Source: Cytospora piceicola (lineage: Eukaryota > Ascomycota > Sordariomycetes > Diaporthales > Cytosporaceae). From it: 64,000 bases of DNA. The stretch spans positions 496,001 through 560,000 of the forward strand of contig JALQBC010000025.1 in assembly GCA_023375675.1 (NCBI GenBank). Reading direction: 5' to 3'. Below, one piece after another: positions 50,035-61,568 of the stretch. Within the stretch, counting starts at the first letter, position 1. Each line of letters starts with the position of its first letter. The notes beneath the pieces were generated by a model. It was not told the origin of the DNA. It did not search any database and was given only the letters and a program-made list of their open reading frames with translations. Position numbers and translations under genes: made by a program.

Positions 50035-50595
50035 ATGATGATGGTCTTGTTGGTTTTATAGTAATTACACAGATGCTACACATGCTACAGAATGGAGGAG
50101 AGTAGAGTGAATATGTCTCGCACCAGCGAACCCAAAGAGTCCACTTGAGAGGATTGAGTACCTCGGACCGTCATCAGGATTATATAAGCGCGTATTTCGA
50201 TCTACTTCGCTTCATTCAAAGAATGAACAGAGCCCATGGCGTGGGAGCCAATCTGCGCTCTGGTTTTGCGAAGGTGGTATATGTATGAAGAGAAAAGAGA
50301 GAAAATTCACAGCAAAGAAAAAAAATTAGCGATCAGGACTAAATAGTCGGTACGGGGATACAAGCAACCCACTACCGCGGACCCCGGCCAATGAGCTCAG
50401 GCAGCATCTGGACAGTCTGGACAGGGTGACAGGGTAGGGGGCCCGGTTTCCGCTCACTAACACCACCTGGGACCAGGCCCTGAACGCATTGTCATATGCA
50501 CCTGGGCCACGCCCCCAAAGGTCCGCGAACTCGACACCTTTTCTTAAAGCATTTCATCCAATGCCATTCGTTTTGAGGCGCAGGTGCAATTGACC
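50035..50595. other. Intergenic between nop15 and the golgin gene
   Basis: 560 bases between two plus-strand genes: the 3' UTR of nop15 and the promoter of the golgin gene. An A-rich tract lies at about 50290-50330. No gene. Confidence 0.5.
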
Positions 50596-52589
50596 ATGTC
50601 TTCGGCGGCCCCACAGGACGCGATCGCAAGCCAAGCCCAAGCTCAAGCTTCCGGTTCCAAAAAGAAGAAGAACAAGAAGAACAAGCCCAAGAAGAACCTC
50701 GACACGCTCGACACTTCCAATGATGGCGCTGGCACAGCTGAGCCTGAACCCAGTCCTCGCGACGGTAACAGCAACAACAATAACCTGTCGGCCGAGGACG
50801 AGCCAGACACCCCGGTGGTAAGCACGCGCACGCACATACGCACGACAGAGTGGGAGAGAGACCCACTCTCGCCTGGCCTTGCGGACACGAGGCTCCCTGG
50901 CCAGATGGGCTATTCTGGACCGCGGCATCCTCACAACCGGGCCCATTACTTATGGCCATGGTAGCTCGTTCGCCATGTGATTCATCGGTTCTAACAATGC
51001 CTTGACAGACCGAAAGTAGTGACACCAGAAAAGAAAATCAAAAGCCGCCAAGTAGTAGTACTACTGCCGCGGCGACCGAACCACAAGCAAACGGACATGT
51101 TCAAGCGCCCTCAGGAAACGGCCACCCAGTCTCCCCCGACACCTCTTCAACCACACCCAGCAGTGCCAAGGACACAAGCGCAAAACTTGAAGCCATGTCA
51201 GAAGAACGAGAGGCACTGCGGGCCGAGGTGGAACAGCTTCGAAAGCAGCTCGAGACGATACAAGAGTCGCACTCGTCAGAAGTCACCAGCTTGAAGTCAA
51301 ACCTCGAGGAGACCGAGTCCGCAAGGGAGCAAGCCGAAGAACAATACCAGACGCTTCTGGGACGTGTCGAGAAGATCAAAGAAACTCTCGGCGACCGCCT
51401 GAAGAGAGACAGGGCAGAATTGGAAGAGGCAAACCAGCGCATTGAGGAACTGGAGGCACAAAATGAGGACCTACAGAAAGGGGGCTCCTCGTCTGAGGAG
51501 GAGGTAGCCAGGCTAAGAGACGAGCTCCAGGAGTCAAACCGCGAGCTCACAACACTGAGGAGTCGAAGCCATTTGTCGCAGCAGAACTGGCACAAAGAGA
51601 AGGACGATATGGCAAGGCAGGTCCAGCATCTCAGGAATGAGCTGGAGTCTACAGGCAGTGCCATGGGTGAATGGGAGGTCATCGCCATGGAGGAGCGACA
51701 GGTGAGGGAGTCGCTCGCAGAGAAGGCAATGGACCTCGAAGAACAGCTGGCTTCCCTGAGGGAAGCTTACGAGAAGGCCGCTGAAGACCGGGACAGCTCG
51801 ATGCAGACTGTTGACGGGCTCCAAAGAGCCCTGCAGGAGATTCAAGAAGCACGGCGGAAGGAGCTTCGAGACCTTGTCGAGTCCTCAGAGGAGCAGCTCC
51901 AGGAGATGAAGAAGCGTGTCGAGGAGGCCGATATGAAGGTAGCAGGAGCCGAGGAGACAAAGGAGAGACTCGAGAAGGAGCTGGAGAGGACATCGCCGTT
52001 CGAAAAGGAGGTCAGAGAGAAGAATCTGCTCATTGGCAAGTTGAGGCATGAGGGTATCATCTTGAACGACCATCTCACAAAAGCCCTGCGGTATCTGAAA
52101 AAGACGAGACCGGATGAGCAGGTTGACAGGTGAGCTTATAGCAGGACTGGAGCCACATTTCACTCGTATACTAACACAGATTACAGGCAAATCATCACCA
52201 ACTATTTCCTGCAGTTCCTCTCCCTGGACCGATCGGACCCAAAGAGGTTCCAAATATTACAAGTAATAGCCGGTTACCTCGCGTGGACGGAGGAGCAAAA
52301 AGAGCAAGCAGGCTTGGCTCGCCCTGGCGCCTCACATAATACGCTACGCCTACCAGCGTCACCATTCCACCGCACGCCGAGCACGCCGTCTCTACAAACA
52401 GACTTCTTTTCCGAACAGACGTCGACGTCTGGGAAGGAATCACTCGCGGATCTGTGGGCCGGCTTCCTGGAGCGAAGCGCGGAGGAGGGCCGACAGGCAG
52501 AGGTCACGGGTACGGACTCGAGGAAAGGCAGCGTGTCTAGCAGCACGGGCACGGGGGTTACAATAACGAAACCAGACGGTGGAAAATGA
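50596..52589 (+). CDS. rud3: Rud3/GMAP-210-like golgin with GRAB domain
   Basis: Three exons (50596-50817, 51009-52129, 52187-52589) give 581 residues. The N-terminus is Lys-rich (SKKKKNKKNKPKKN) and then Ser/Thr/Pro-rich. From about residue 140 to 415 it is a continuous coiled coil (EALRAEVEQLRKQLETI, RAELEEANQRIEELEAQ, and so on). The GRAB region follows: IGKLRHEGIILNDHLTKALR, then DRQIITNYFLQFLSLDRSD and RFQILQVIAGYLAW. GRAB binds Arf1-GTP, and Rud3 tethers vesicles at the cis-Golgi. The tail is Ser/Thr-rich and polar. The start is the first ATG of the frame (TTGACCATGTC). It sits 560 bases behind nop15 on the same strand. Confidence 0.9.
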
Positions 52590-53129
52590 TAGAGGACGGG
52601 GCTGCAGCTCGAGCAGCGCGTTGGGGTAGAGGCCCAGAAAGGGCTTCATCGGCGTTTAGGGAACATCTGGGAGCGTAATAGAGGGACGGGTGTAAACTAC
52701 TTCCACAGGGCATCATTCTGCGCTACTGAGCGCCATTATTATTACCAGTTACCGTGTCCCGAATGGGGTCATCTTGAAGGGCTCTATTGCATTCAACCAG
52801 ACGCTGGGAAAGTACGGCTTATATTTGTCTTCATAGGAAAGTGGACAGGCCTCGGCGCTTTGTCTATAGATATGGAATCTGTGGACCGCCCACATTATCT
52901 CCTACTACAACAGCACAGGATATTCTGTCCCGACTGTTCGGGTCAGCCCCGGGACTGTGTCAGGAGAGGCGCTTCAGGTGTGCTGGCCACCGCCTTTTCA
53001 GCGGCGAGTGCGCCAGCGTGGGCTCAAAAGCAGGGTATACACAAGGCGGAGGCCTTTCGATACCTCACAGTGCGTATGGCCTGGGTGACTTCTCTGGGAG
53101 GTTTTCAAGCTGTGGCACCTCCTTCTGGC
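52590..53129. other. Intergenic next to a P450 relic
   Basis: The 3' UTR of the golgin gene, then about 400 bases with no recognisable gene. I searched the + and - frames for more P450 pieces and saw none. Confidence 0.4.
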
Positions 53130-53500
53130 TTCGTTGGTCGCTGACAATAACCCAAATCTCGGTCAGGCGCCATGTCGCCCTCGGCCGCCCGGTCTGATGG
53201 CGATCCATCCGAGTTTGTCCAGCCCATCATCACGATGTTGAACCGGGACACGATGAGAGCGATTGTCGCCAGGAACTCAGACTTGACCAGCTGGCGGCCC
53301 GGACACATGTTCGCCCCACCGCCAGAGGGAAAGTAGGATATTGAACTTTCCGAACACAGCATACACGCGCTTGGTCTCGCCGGTATATCTGATGTGACGT
53401 TCAGCCCAGAAATCAGCGGCAGGATGGCCCTCGACGCCCCATACGGTCTCTTCATAGTGCGCTACCTGCATTGTGGGCGATAGACAACACGATACCCACG
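53130..53500 (-). pseudogene. Cytochrome P450 C-terminal relic
   Basis: Reading on the minus strand, a piece HYEETVWGVEGHPAADFWAERH, then RYTGETKRVYAV, corresponds to the PERF region of fungal P450s. In a different frame the heme loop YFPSGGGANMCPGRQL and the following helix VKSEFLATIALIVSRF are intact, including the Cys ligand and CPGR. A single frameshift between the two (near 53340) breaks the gene. The upstream two-thirds, including the I-helix and ExxR, are absent. It is a degraded remnant, not a functional gene; no P450 partner genes lie near it. Confidence 0.8.
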
Positions 53501-53934
53501 GGCCAATACGACCAAGAGGCGTCGACTGCCTTGGACAGTGCCGAGCGAGACTCATGGTAATGGTGGTCAATGGTAATGAGGTCAAGAAACGAAGCACAAG
53601 TTCTGGCTTGGTAGCGAAACAGCGATGAGCGTGCTGTGTGGATCGAATCACGAACGATTCAGCCGATCACGAGGAATTGTGATGCTGACAACGGAAATAT
53701 ATCATCATCAACACCAGAAGCACCTGAGACACATCGTTTCCTAGTAGTATTGAACGTTGCAAATGCAGACCAGTGTTCGTGCATTGCTGTATGTAATCGG
53801 TCAGGTTTCAGCAAGCTACCTGTATCACCATTAACCAAGGCCTGTACAGAGTAAGATTGAATAGCTCGAATTGCATTAAGCTCAGACACCGTGAAACCAC
53901 AACTAATATATATCTTCAACGACTCTGCGCTACG
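53501..53934. other. Gene-free stretch between P450 relic and membrane protein
   Basis: About 430 bases of mixed composition with no domain in any frame. It includes the 3' UTR of the minus-strand gene that ends at 53935. Nothing else seen. Confidence 0.4.
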
Positions 53935-55058
53935 CTAGTTACGCATGGCCTGCTGGAGCACGCTCTGAGCGTAAGTTTCGGCGTCCAGCCCGATGGCGCC
54001 CAGGTCGATGCGGCGGTTCTCGACGGCATCCCGCATGCTCTCCACGACCTCCTCGCTCTCCATGGCCTCCTGGCTGGTGACGACCTCAAAGGCCCAGTAC
54101 CTCGCCTCCATGGCCCTCAGCTCGGCGTCCCTGGCCGTCGTGTTCTTGATGACCCCGGCGGACTGCAGCCGCGCGCGCGTCCTGTGCATCCCCTCGGCGA
54201 TGGCGTCGACCCTCTCCGACGTGGACGGCGGCACCAGGAACATCCTGTTGGTGCCGCTGAGGTACAGGGCCCCGGCGAGGAGCAGGTCCAGGCCGGCGAG
54301 CGCGAGGTACCGGCAGGCGCGCAGGCTCCAGTGGAGGAAGGTGACCTCGGCGAGCACCCTGGCCTTGTCGTTGCCCGCGACGTGGTCCCACTGGGAGAGG
54401 ACGTACATGTCCGCGGCGGCGAGGGCGGCGGCGGCGTAGGTGGCGAGGGCGCGCCACTGGGCCCCCTGGCGGCCCGTGACGGGCCCGGACGTGGCGAGGC
54501 CGGCGAGCACGGCGTTGGCCAGGTGCGCGGCGGCGGCGGCCGGCGCGGCGTAGAGGAGGTAGGTGGAGGGCTCCTGGGAGCTGCAGAAGGGGCAGTCGAG
54601 GAGCACGTCCGGGCCGTACTTGTAGTAGAGCAGCTTGGAGGCCTTGGACTCGAACTTGTCGTGCAGGACGTCGTCCCTGGCCGTCAGCGGCCGGAGGGTC
54701 GCGAGCCGCGATAGGATCAGGTTGGTGGAGGTGGTCGGGTTGGACCGCGTCACGGCGAAGATGTTCTCCGGGGAGAGGACGGGGAGGGTGTGCAGCGCGA
54801 AGAGGACGGCGGCGGAGGCGAGGAGGCTGATGGCGAAAAGGGTGCGCGTCGAGAGCGGCTGGATGGGGGCTTTGCGTGAGTTCTGCGCGGCGCGTGCGGA
54901 CCGGTACCAGGCTATGGCCTTGGGGAGGAGGATGGGCCCGAAGAAGAGGACGAGGGACTTGATACTGTGGTGACCATCAGCGTATCAGCACTTCTGATCA
55001 GACACGTCAGCTACGTTAGCAAGGGGATTTTGACTTACGTCCCCCAAGAAATCGCCAT
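53935..55058 (-). CDS. Conserved-looking multi-pass membrane protein, unknown function
   Basis: Two exons (55058-55039, 54964-53935) give 349 residues. The first exon is only 20 nt (MAISWG plus part of a codon). Hydrophobic helices appear at about 8-25 (IKSLVLFFGPILLPKAIAW), 48-66 (TLFAISLLASAAVLFALHTL), and as Ala-rich segments (YLLYAAPAAAAAHLANAVLA; ALATYAAAALAAADMYVLS; YLALAGLDLLLAGALYLSG). A CPFC motif sits between helices 2 and 3, in DVLLDCPFCSSQEP. The C-terminal 100 residues are soluble and helical (TSERVDAIAEGMHRTRARLQ). I recognise the general type from fungal genomes but not a function. It is divergent from the RING-CH gene, with 710 bases between the starts. Confidence 0.8.
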
Positions 55059-55768
55059 GGCTGCTGCTGTCGATGGTGCTTGACAGATGTGGTTTGTGTA
55101 AAAGGGATAAAGGCCAGGTTTCCGCGAGGCATGTGAAGGGACCCCGTGGATCAAGGGAGTCAAATGTCAGTGGACAAGGCTGTACCGTTACTATGTTGTA
55201 TGCCCTGTATGCACGCTGTGAGGCTGGACGGCTGACGGCATGACCCTGTCGATCTGATCTGGGCAGGGAACCCCCAGGCAGCTGCTACCGTGTATGTAGA
55301 GGCCGTTTTAGCGGCGCTGATCCCAGGCGGCCTTGCAGTGCTGCAGGTTCGGGCCTACCTAACTCCAGCTCCGGCTCAAGACCCCACCAAAGCTAGGAGC
55401 TCTTGCTGGATCTTCGAAGCCAGCGCTAGATCCTTCAGCTCAAACTTCTGACCTTCCCCCCCAAATTGTCAAAAACTCAATATTGCTTGATTACTTACAG
55501 TACTTACTTACCTTCCACGTGTCACTAATTCACCGATATATCAGGAACGCTAATACTTGGATCACCGCTCGATCACGTTACCCGTTGCACCTTCATTCCT
55601 ATGAACTGCAATTTGCCAAAGTCTTACAGGCAACGTCATATCCATGGAGTCGTCTCCAGACTGACTGACCACCTCGAGACTTTACCTAAAATTTTGGGTA
55701 TCATCAGCATTTATAACTCCTTTCAGCATTTGTTCGGTTCCACATGAAGAAAGCCTTCGTCATAAACC
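55059..55768. promoter_or_regulatory. Divergent promoter region
   Basis: 710 bases between the starts of the unknown membrane protein (-) and the RING-CH gene (+). No ORF with features. AT-richer near 55470-55560 and 55680-55730. Confidence 0.5.
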
Positions 55769-56839
55769 ATGTCCGAAACATTCAATCCCACAGTCCCCAC
55801 GCCGACGTGGTCTTTTGGCGATGTTCCTCCGTCATCTGCAGAGACACCACCGCGAGCGGCATCGCCGGAACGCACCTCTCCTTCCGATGCCGAGACTGCG
55901 TACGGTGACAACACTCATGCCGATGAGGCACCTCCAAAAACACACAGACGATACAAACCTCGGACCTGTCGCATCTGTTTTGAAGACGTACTTCCCACGT
56001 TCGAAGGCCCGGGTCTGTCGACCAAGTATCTGGGAACGGAACCACGAGTGAGATACATCTCGGAGGATCCTGAGTTAGGAAGGCTCATGAGGCCTTGCAA
56101 GTGCAAGGGCTCCCAGCAATATGTCCACGAGGGCTGCCTCCGAGCCTGGAGAAGGGCGTCGCCTGCCGATCGCAACCTCTGGCAGTGTCCGACCTGCAAG
56201 TACGAATACAAGCTGGAACGCTTGACTTGGGCGCGATGGGTCAGTAGTAGGATAACTCGTGCGTTTCTCACCGCGACAGTCTTTGTCCTGGCGATTTTTC
56301 TTCTGGGCTTCGTCGCCGATCCTCTCATCACCCTATGCATTGACCCTATGACAACAGTCATAGAGGCTGTTACAGGAGGCTTGGAAGAGTTCGAAGAGCT
56401 TCGCGATTTGCTTCCCGACGAGGGTGCGGGAGGATGGATTGACCACTTCTCGAAGGGCTTCCTCTCCCTGGGTGTGGTCGGCCTTGTCAAGGCGTTCTTT
56501 GGGATGAGTCCTTGGCATTGGTGGAACATCAGGGTTGGGGGTGGCATCAGAAGAGGCACAAGAGGCAGAAACAGGCTTGAGAACATCAGCTGGACTCTCG
56601 TTGCAATTGGAGTAATGACATTCTTGACAGTGAGTATACCCTCTCCTCGGGTCTCTCGATTATGACGGCCTGAAAACCCCGCTGACTTTGTATAGGCTGT
56701 TTGGAAAGGCGTAAGTGCCGTTTGTGCCCGCTACCAGGCGAGAGTAAGCGACCAGATTGTCGATGTACAGGGTGAGAATGAGGACGAAGATGACGAGGAT
56801 GATGAGCCAGCTCAGCCCGAGTCTAGGAAGGATCAATGA
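55769..56839 (+). CDS. RING-CH (MARCH-type) membrane ubiquitin ligase
   Basis: Two exons (55769-56629, 56696-56839) give 334 residues. A disordered Pro/Ser/Thr N-terminus precedes a C4HC3 RING-CH domain with ligands Cys67, Cys70, Cys110, Cys112, His120, Cys123, Cys140 and Cys143 (TCRICFEDV, RPCKCKGSQQYVHEGC, WQCPTCKYEY). Hydrophobic segments follow: ITRAFLTATVFVLAIFLLGF, GFLSLGVVGLVKAFFG and NISWTLVAIGVMTFL. The tail is strongly acidic (ENEDEDDEDDEP). This layout is that of MARCH-family E3 ligases of the mitochondrial outer membrane or ER; MARCH5 (MITOL) is the closest well-known relative by arrangement. Transfer of ubiquitin to membrane proteins is expected; the target is unknown. Confidence 0.9.
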
Positions 56840-58543
56840 AGCCGGAAGGCGCATTTCCAAGTCTACTCACCCATCTGATATTGGCGCGGACGTTATCTAC
56901 TCTCCAACACTTGCACACTCTTAAGTTGCCTCGGACCTGCTCTTCCATGCTGTGTCAACTAGTCTGTGTGCAGAGATCGAGGCTTTGTTACTACCTAGGG
57001 TTTTGGGCGTTTTGTCCTTTATCCATTACAGATTGGTACGAGCTTGTCAACCTGATGATGCAGTTGGGCTGGCCTTTGGGTCTTGCTTGGCAAGTATCGA
57101 CCTGCTCTCCAGACCATTTTAACGGCTGCTCGTCGGCCCAGGTTACCCTGATGGAGAAGTAGACTGAATCCCGGTTGATACAAATTTACAATCAACTTGA
57201 TTCTTGTATGCTTAACTGAACAAATGCAGTATGTGCAGAGTGTTTATGGTTGCGTTCTGCGACCCTGTCCGGCCCGAGAACACATGCGTGTGTAGTTGAA
57301 CAAACTGGGAACTGGGAGTCAGTCCCGCAGGGCTGAAGCCGTTGGAATGAACCATACATATGACCTTGGAGAAGAGAATCCAAAAATAAGAAAGATATAA
57401 TGCGGCAACTGATACATCAACTCCTCAACTCAATGTTATTATGAATATACATATCAGTATACTGTTGTGCACGCTACAATTACTTAGAGTACACTAACAA
57501 GTTCCAACAGTATTTACTGTCTGTACATAGTAGCTGTTTGTACATAGTAGTACGTAGTACGCACCTAAATTGGCAGATGGGTCCGGCCGATGTTGTTATG
57601 TGGGTCTCGTCTCTGGGATCATTCAGGGATCATTCAGGGGTCCGTCCGTTGGAAGGCCCAGGGCCTCGACCGTCATATTAAGTCCCTACCCAGCTACTTA
57701 TCTACAAATCTGGGTAGTGTCGTAGTGTGATATGTAATATGAACTCTTGTCGCGACAACTGCCTCCCTTGTCTTCGCGGCTTACTCGGCTTCCTTATCCT
57801 TTTGTTCGTGGCATAAGACTGGACAGCAATGGATTCTACGCCCAATTAGCTGACAAGAGGTGCGCCGCACCTTCACGGTTTTTTATTCCCCTTCAGCCAG
57901 CTTCCAATCGCTGTTTCTCGTATCGCGTGCGCAGCCAAGCGCATTCGGCAATTTCCAGTCATTCATGCCGTCCGCTGTGAGACCTAAAGCCACCACTTGT
58001 CTCTCAACCCGAAGTGTCTCTGTAGCACCCCACGGTCCTCTAGTCCAGTGACATTTTTGCGACTCTTAGCTATTTGCTTTACATTTACCTGAGACCTTCT
58101 ATCCGACAGGTGCTTCATTGCTCCGTTGAACTCACCCGACAACGACGCTGCGTATCCGGCGCAGACAGCGGCGACTTGGTTAGAAGAGCGCGCGAGAGAG
58201 AGCCCACGCGGTTCCGCGCCGTTGATCATCCTGACGACAACCTGACGACCCAAATACCGACTACCCGGGTCCGTGTCCCAGGCGCCTTTGTGAATCACAA
58301 CAACAACACCACCATTTGCCATTCACCATTTGCCTTCGCTTCCTCGCTTATCCTCGTTCGGCGCACCGTTGCTCGCCGCCCAGACCCCAGGGGGCCGAAG
58401 CCCCATCGCCACGAAGCTCGCTCGCCAGCTCTGATCCTACCTGGGCACACACGAGAGGCGGCTGATCCGTCCAGCGCGGATCCCGACAACATACTTGCAG
58501 CACGACATATCTCGGAGACAGATAACGGGCCTATGCAATAACG
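56840..58543. promoter_or_regulatory. Intergenic and long leader of the glycosyltransferase
   Basis: 1.7 kb between two plus-strand genes. It holds a small run of repeated ACATAGTAG/TACGTAG words (57520-57560). The region from about 57990 to 58543 is C-rich and probably contains the 5' UTR. A two-codon upstream ORF ends two bases before the main ATG (listed separately). A longer non-ATG frame (58074-58541) has no domain. Confidence 0.5.
58533..58541 (+). promoter_or_regulatory. Two-codon uORF (Met-Gln-stop)
   Basis: ATG CAA TAA ends two bases before the main ATG at 58544. A ribosome that terminates there could reach the main start only by backward or very short scanning, so this could reduce translation. 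Whether the mRNA 5' end lies upstream is inferred. Confidence 0.45.
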
Positions 58544-59714
58544 ATGCATCTACCATACCCGAAACGAAAATCCTCAAACGCTCCGCCCTTCCTCCCGCGC
58601 GGCACCGGCTCCTACTCTTCGTCCTCCTTCGGCCGGCGCTTCTCGATACCACGGCGGAATCGGCAGCAGGTTCTTGCGATAGCAGGCCTTATACTGATCG
58701 CGTTGATATGGGTCCTCACGCGCGGCTGGGGCCCACATAACGGCCAGGGCGGCGGAGGCAGTGGGATGGCCAACCATATCCCGGCTGGGAAACCGCCGAC
58801 GGTGGTGGTGACGGTTATAGACCCGGCGCGCTTTGGGGCGAAGTACACAGAAATGGTCAAGGAGAACAGGAAACTATACGCCAACAAGCATGGTATGTCC
58901 TTAGAGTATAGGTCAGCCCCCTGGGGCGGGTTGGGATGTGCCTTTGCTGGAAGGCGGGCAAGGCAAATAGAGTCCAATGCTGACAGACATGATGAGGGCA
59001 GGCTACGAAACATTCTTCCCACATATCGGCGACTACGATCTCAAAGGGGCGCCCATGTCCTGGACGAAGGTCGTAGCATTGCGGCACGCCCTCACACTGT
59101 TTTCTGAGGCGACATACTTCTGGTATATCGACATCGACACATTTATCATGAATCCACACATATCGATAGAGAAAGACGTCATGGCGCCGGCCAAGCTTGA
59201 ACAGAAGATGATTGTGGACTACCCCGTCGTGCCGCCAGATAGCATTATCCACACATTTAACCACCTTAAAGGGGAGGACGTCGACTTTGTAGTGACCCAG
59301 GACAGGGACGGACTGTCAACGTCCAGCTTCCTGGTTAGAAACTCAGAGTGGTCGAGGTTCTTCCTGGAGACATGGTTTGATCCGATATATCGGACTTATA
59401 ATTTCCAGAAGGCGGAGACACATGCTCTGGTGAGTACACCCTACTACCCTTCACATGCCAGGACAAGGGTAATTAGGCTGACTGAGAAACAGGAACACAT
59501 CGTTCAATGGCACCCAACAATCCTATCGAAACTGGCACTGGTGCCCCAGCGCATCATCAACTCATACGACAAGTCAGACAAGGGCCATGCATACTCGACG
59601 GGTGACCTTGCTGTCCGCTTCCCCAAATGTGCCAAGTCGGCCAAGAATCCGACATGCGAGGCGCTTGCCGAACCGTACGCATCCGTCTGGAGATCAGCTT
59701 ACAGGGCTCGATGA
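58544..59714 (+). CDS. Mnn10/Mnn11-family alpha-mannosyltransferase (GT34)
   Basis: Three exons (58544-58892, 59002-59429, 59493-59714) give 332 residues. A short basic cytosolic tail (MHLPYPKRKSSN...) is followed by one signal-anchor helix (VLAIAGLILIALIWVL), the type II topology of Golgi glycosyltransferases. The catalytic domain contains TVVVTVIDPARFG, MSWTKVVALRHAL and the metal-binding DXD in YFWYIDIDTFIMNP, then FVVTQDRDGLSTSSFLVRNS and FLETWFDP. These are signatures of the GMA12/MNN10 family. Mnn10 and Mnn11 belong to the M-Pol II complex that extends alpha-1,6-mannan in the Golgi. I cannot tell which of the two this is. Confidence 0.88.
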
Positions 59715-60223
59715 TGAACGGGCCCTCGGGGTCCTGATATTGACACAGAGCTTTTTGTGATTTGGCGCTTTTCTTTCAACGGGATTTTCAAAAAGAGATT
59801 TAAGGGCTCTTGGGCCCAGGCGTTTCTGATGGGATTTGCTTTACACACAGCAGGGCTATGGGCATATGGAGGTACCGAGCTACATGGACCAATTGGCAAG
59901 CAGGGCATGTTGGTGGTGGTGGTGGTGCGGCAAGGCTGGAAGGATGACCTTCAGAACTCTATTTCCCTGCATGATTGAGGATGATGTTTTGTATATGACT
60001 GGATGTCATGCTACTTTCCATGATACCTCAATACCAACTACAAAATACCAACTACAAGCATCTGGCCTTCTCAACCATCGTGCCTGTCACGGCTTTTCTT
60101 AGAACCCTGATATCACATAGCCAGTAATGTTGTTTTCCCTGCCTCTAAACATGTGCAAATCCAGTGGGTATCATTTTGCTTGCGCGATTCTTGTATGAAC
60201 AAGGCCCTATCTCATGGCTTCCC
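59715..60223. other. Convergent intergenic region
   Basis: About 510 bases between two facing stop codons. A GGT-repeat tract lies at 59910-59928. No gene. Confidence 0.5.
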
Positions 60224-61568
60224 TCAGAGTGCCGCCGGACTCGTCGAGCTGGAGAACGTGCCCGACTCGTCCCCGCTCACGAACGAGCTCCCCTTCCTCG
60301 CGGCCCACCTGTCCCTCAGGGAGGTCCAGTCCTCCTTCCAGCTCCGGATGCTCTGGTCCAGCTCCGGGTCCGCGCCCTCGGGTATGTACCCCAGGCACTG
60401 GGCCTCGATGCCGCGGAGCTGGATCCTGAGGTACCTGAGCTCGCTCTCGTCCTCGGCGGCCGCGCCCTCGAGCTCGCCGATGCGGGCCGCCTGCTCGAGC
60501 ACGTGCCTGCCCGCAGCGCCCTCTCGCTGGACAAGTACTGCGTGTAGATGCTGTTGGCCCGGGAGGGGGGCTTGGGTTAGCGGGGTCTGGACTGGGGTTG
60601 GCTGAGGGGGGTGGAAGGTGTGCTCTGGGGAGGGGGGGGGGAGGGGAGGGGAGTGATGGAGGGGAGTTGGGGAGAATGGATGGGGGGAGGATAGGTATGG
60701 AATTCACATCTGACTCTTCACGCCGCTTCTGTAGACTCGCTATGACAGAAGCCATCTCGGCGCATAGACCTTCTGCCTCCTGGACGATCGTGTCGGCCAT
60801 TTCGTAGGACTCCCTGGACGAACTGCCGGCGGCCGTAGCAGCAGCAGCGGCAGCAGCAGCAGCAGCAAGGGGCCCCGGCTGCTCGACCGACGACGGGTGC
60901 AGGTACGCCGGCGGCCCCGAGGCCCGGCCCTGGACCTCGCCGCCCCCGCGCGACGGCGCCGAGGGCTGCCGCTGGAGCTGCGACAGGAGCCACGACGGGC
61001 TCAGCGGAGGGCCCATGAGGCTGGTGCCCCTCGCGGCGCGCCTGCCGCCTGCTGCGCCGCCGCCGCCCCCCGACAGCACGCGCTCCATCTCGTCGACCCG
61101 CGCGTGCAGGGCCTCGACGTCGCCGGCGCGCACGTCGGCGGCGCCCAGCCGGCGGGCCAGGTCGTCCAGCCGCTGGACGAGCACGTCCCTGCTGTCCTGG
61201 GCGAGGCGGTCGGGCGAGGCGGGGGGGTCGGGGTCGGGGTCTGAGTCGGAGAGGCCGGAGGAGCCGGTGTTGGATTCGGAGGTGCTGGTGAGCAGCTCGT
61301 CGTCGAGCTCGATCCTGGGGCGGCCTAATAGGGGGTTGGGGGCCCGGCCCACCGGGGTGTGCGGCGGGCGGAGGTGGAGGTGGTAGTGGTCGGTGCCGTC
61401 ATCTTGGTCGTCGTCGTCTGGCTCTCGCTGCTGGTGGTGGTGGTGGTGGTGGTGGTGTCGGTGGTGGTGTTCGGATGGCCCGGGAGAGCGGGCGGCGCTG
61501 GAGGGGCCGAGGGTCGTCGTGGGGTAACGCGGCCGTAGGGGGGAGAGCGGTGAAATGTGGAAGTTCAT
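60224..61568 (-). CDS. Coiled-coil protein of unknown function
   Basis: Two exons (61568-60708, 60550-60224) encode 395 residues; the 157-nt intron is T/C-rich on the coding strand. The frame is open upstream to 61679, so the start could be 37 codons earlier; I chose MNFHISPLSPL. The N-terminus has a poly-His run and acidic stretches (EPDDDDQDDG). Next come helical segments (VLVQRLDDLARRLGAADVRA, VEALHARVDEMERVLSG), a poly-Ala run and another helix (ESYEMADTIVQEAEGLCAEM). The second exon holds RIGELEGAAAEDESELRYLR and WKEDWTSLRDRWAARKG, which looks conserved. The intron donor GTGAAT is not ideal. I do not recognise the family. Confidence 0.65.

Noticed and set aside
53857..54714. 285-codon plus-strand frame over the unknown membrane protein gene
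   Set aside because: Antisense to an Ala-rich GC-rich exon. The minus-strand frame has membrane helices and a coherent splice.
56836..57162. 108-codon frame just after the RING-CH gene
   Set aside because: It begins at the end of the last exon, lacks a domain, and fits 3' UTR.
58074..58541. 155-codon frame upstream of the mannosyltransferase
   Set aside because: It has no ATG at its beginning. Only the last ATG (two codons) is a genuine potential start, and it is listed as a uORF.
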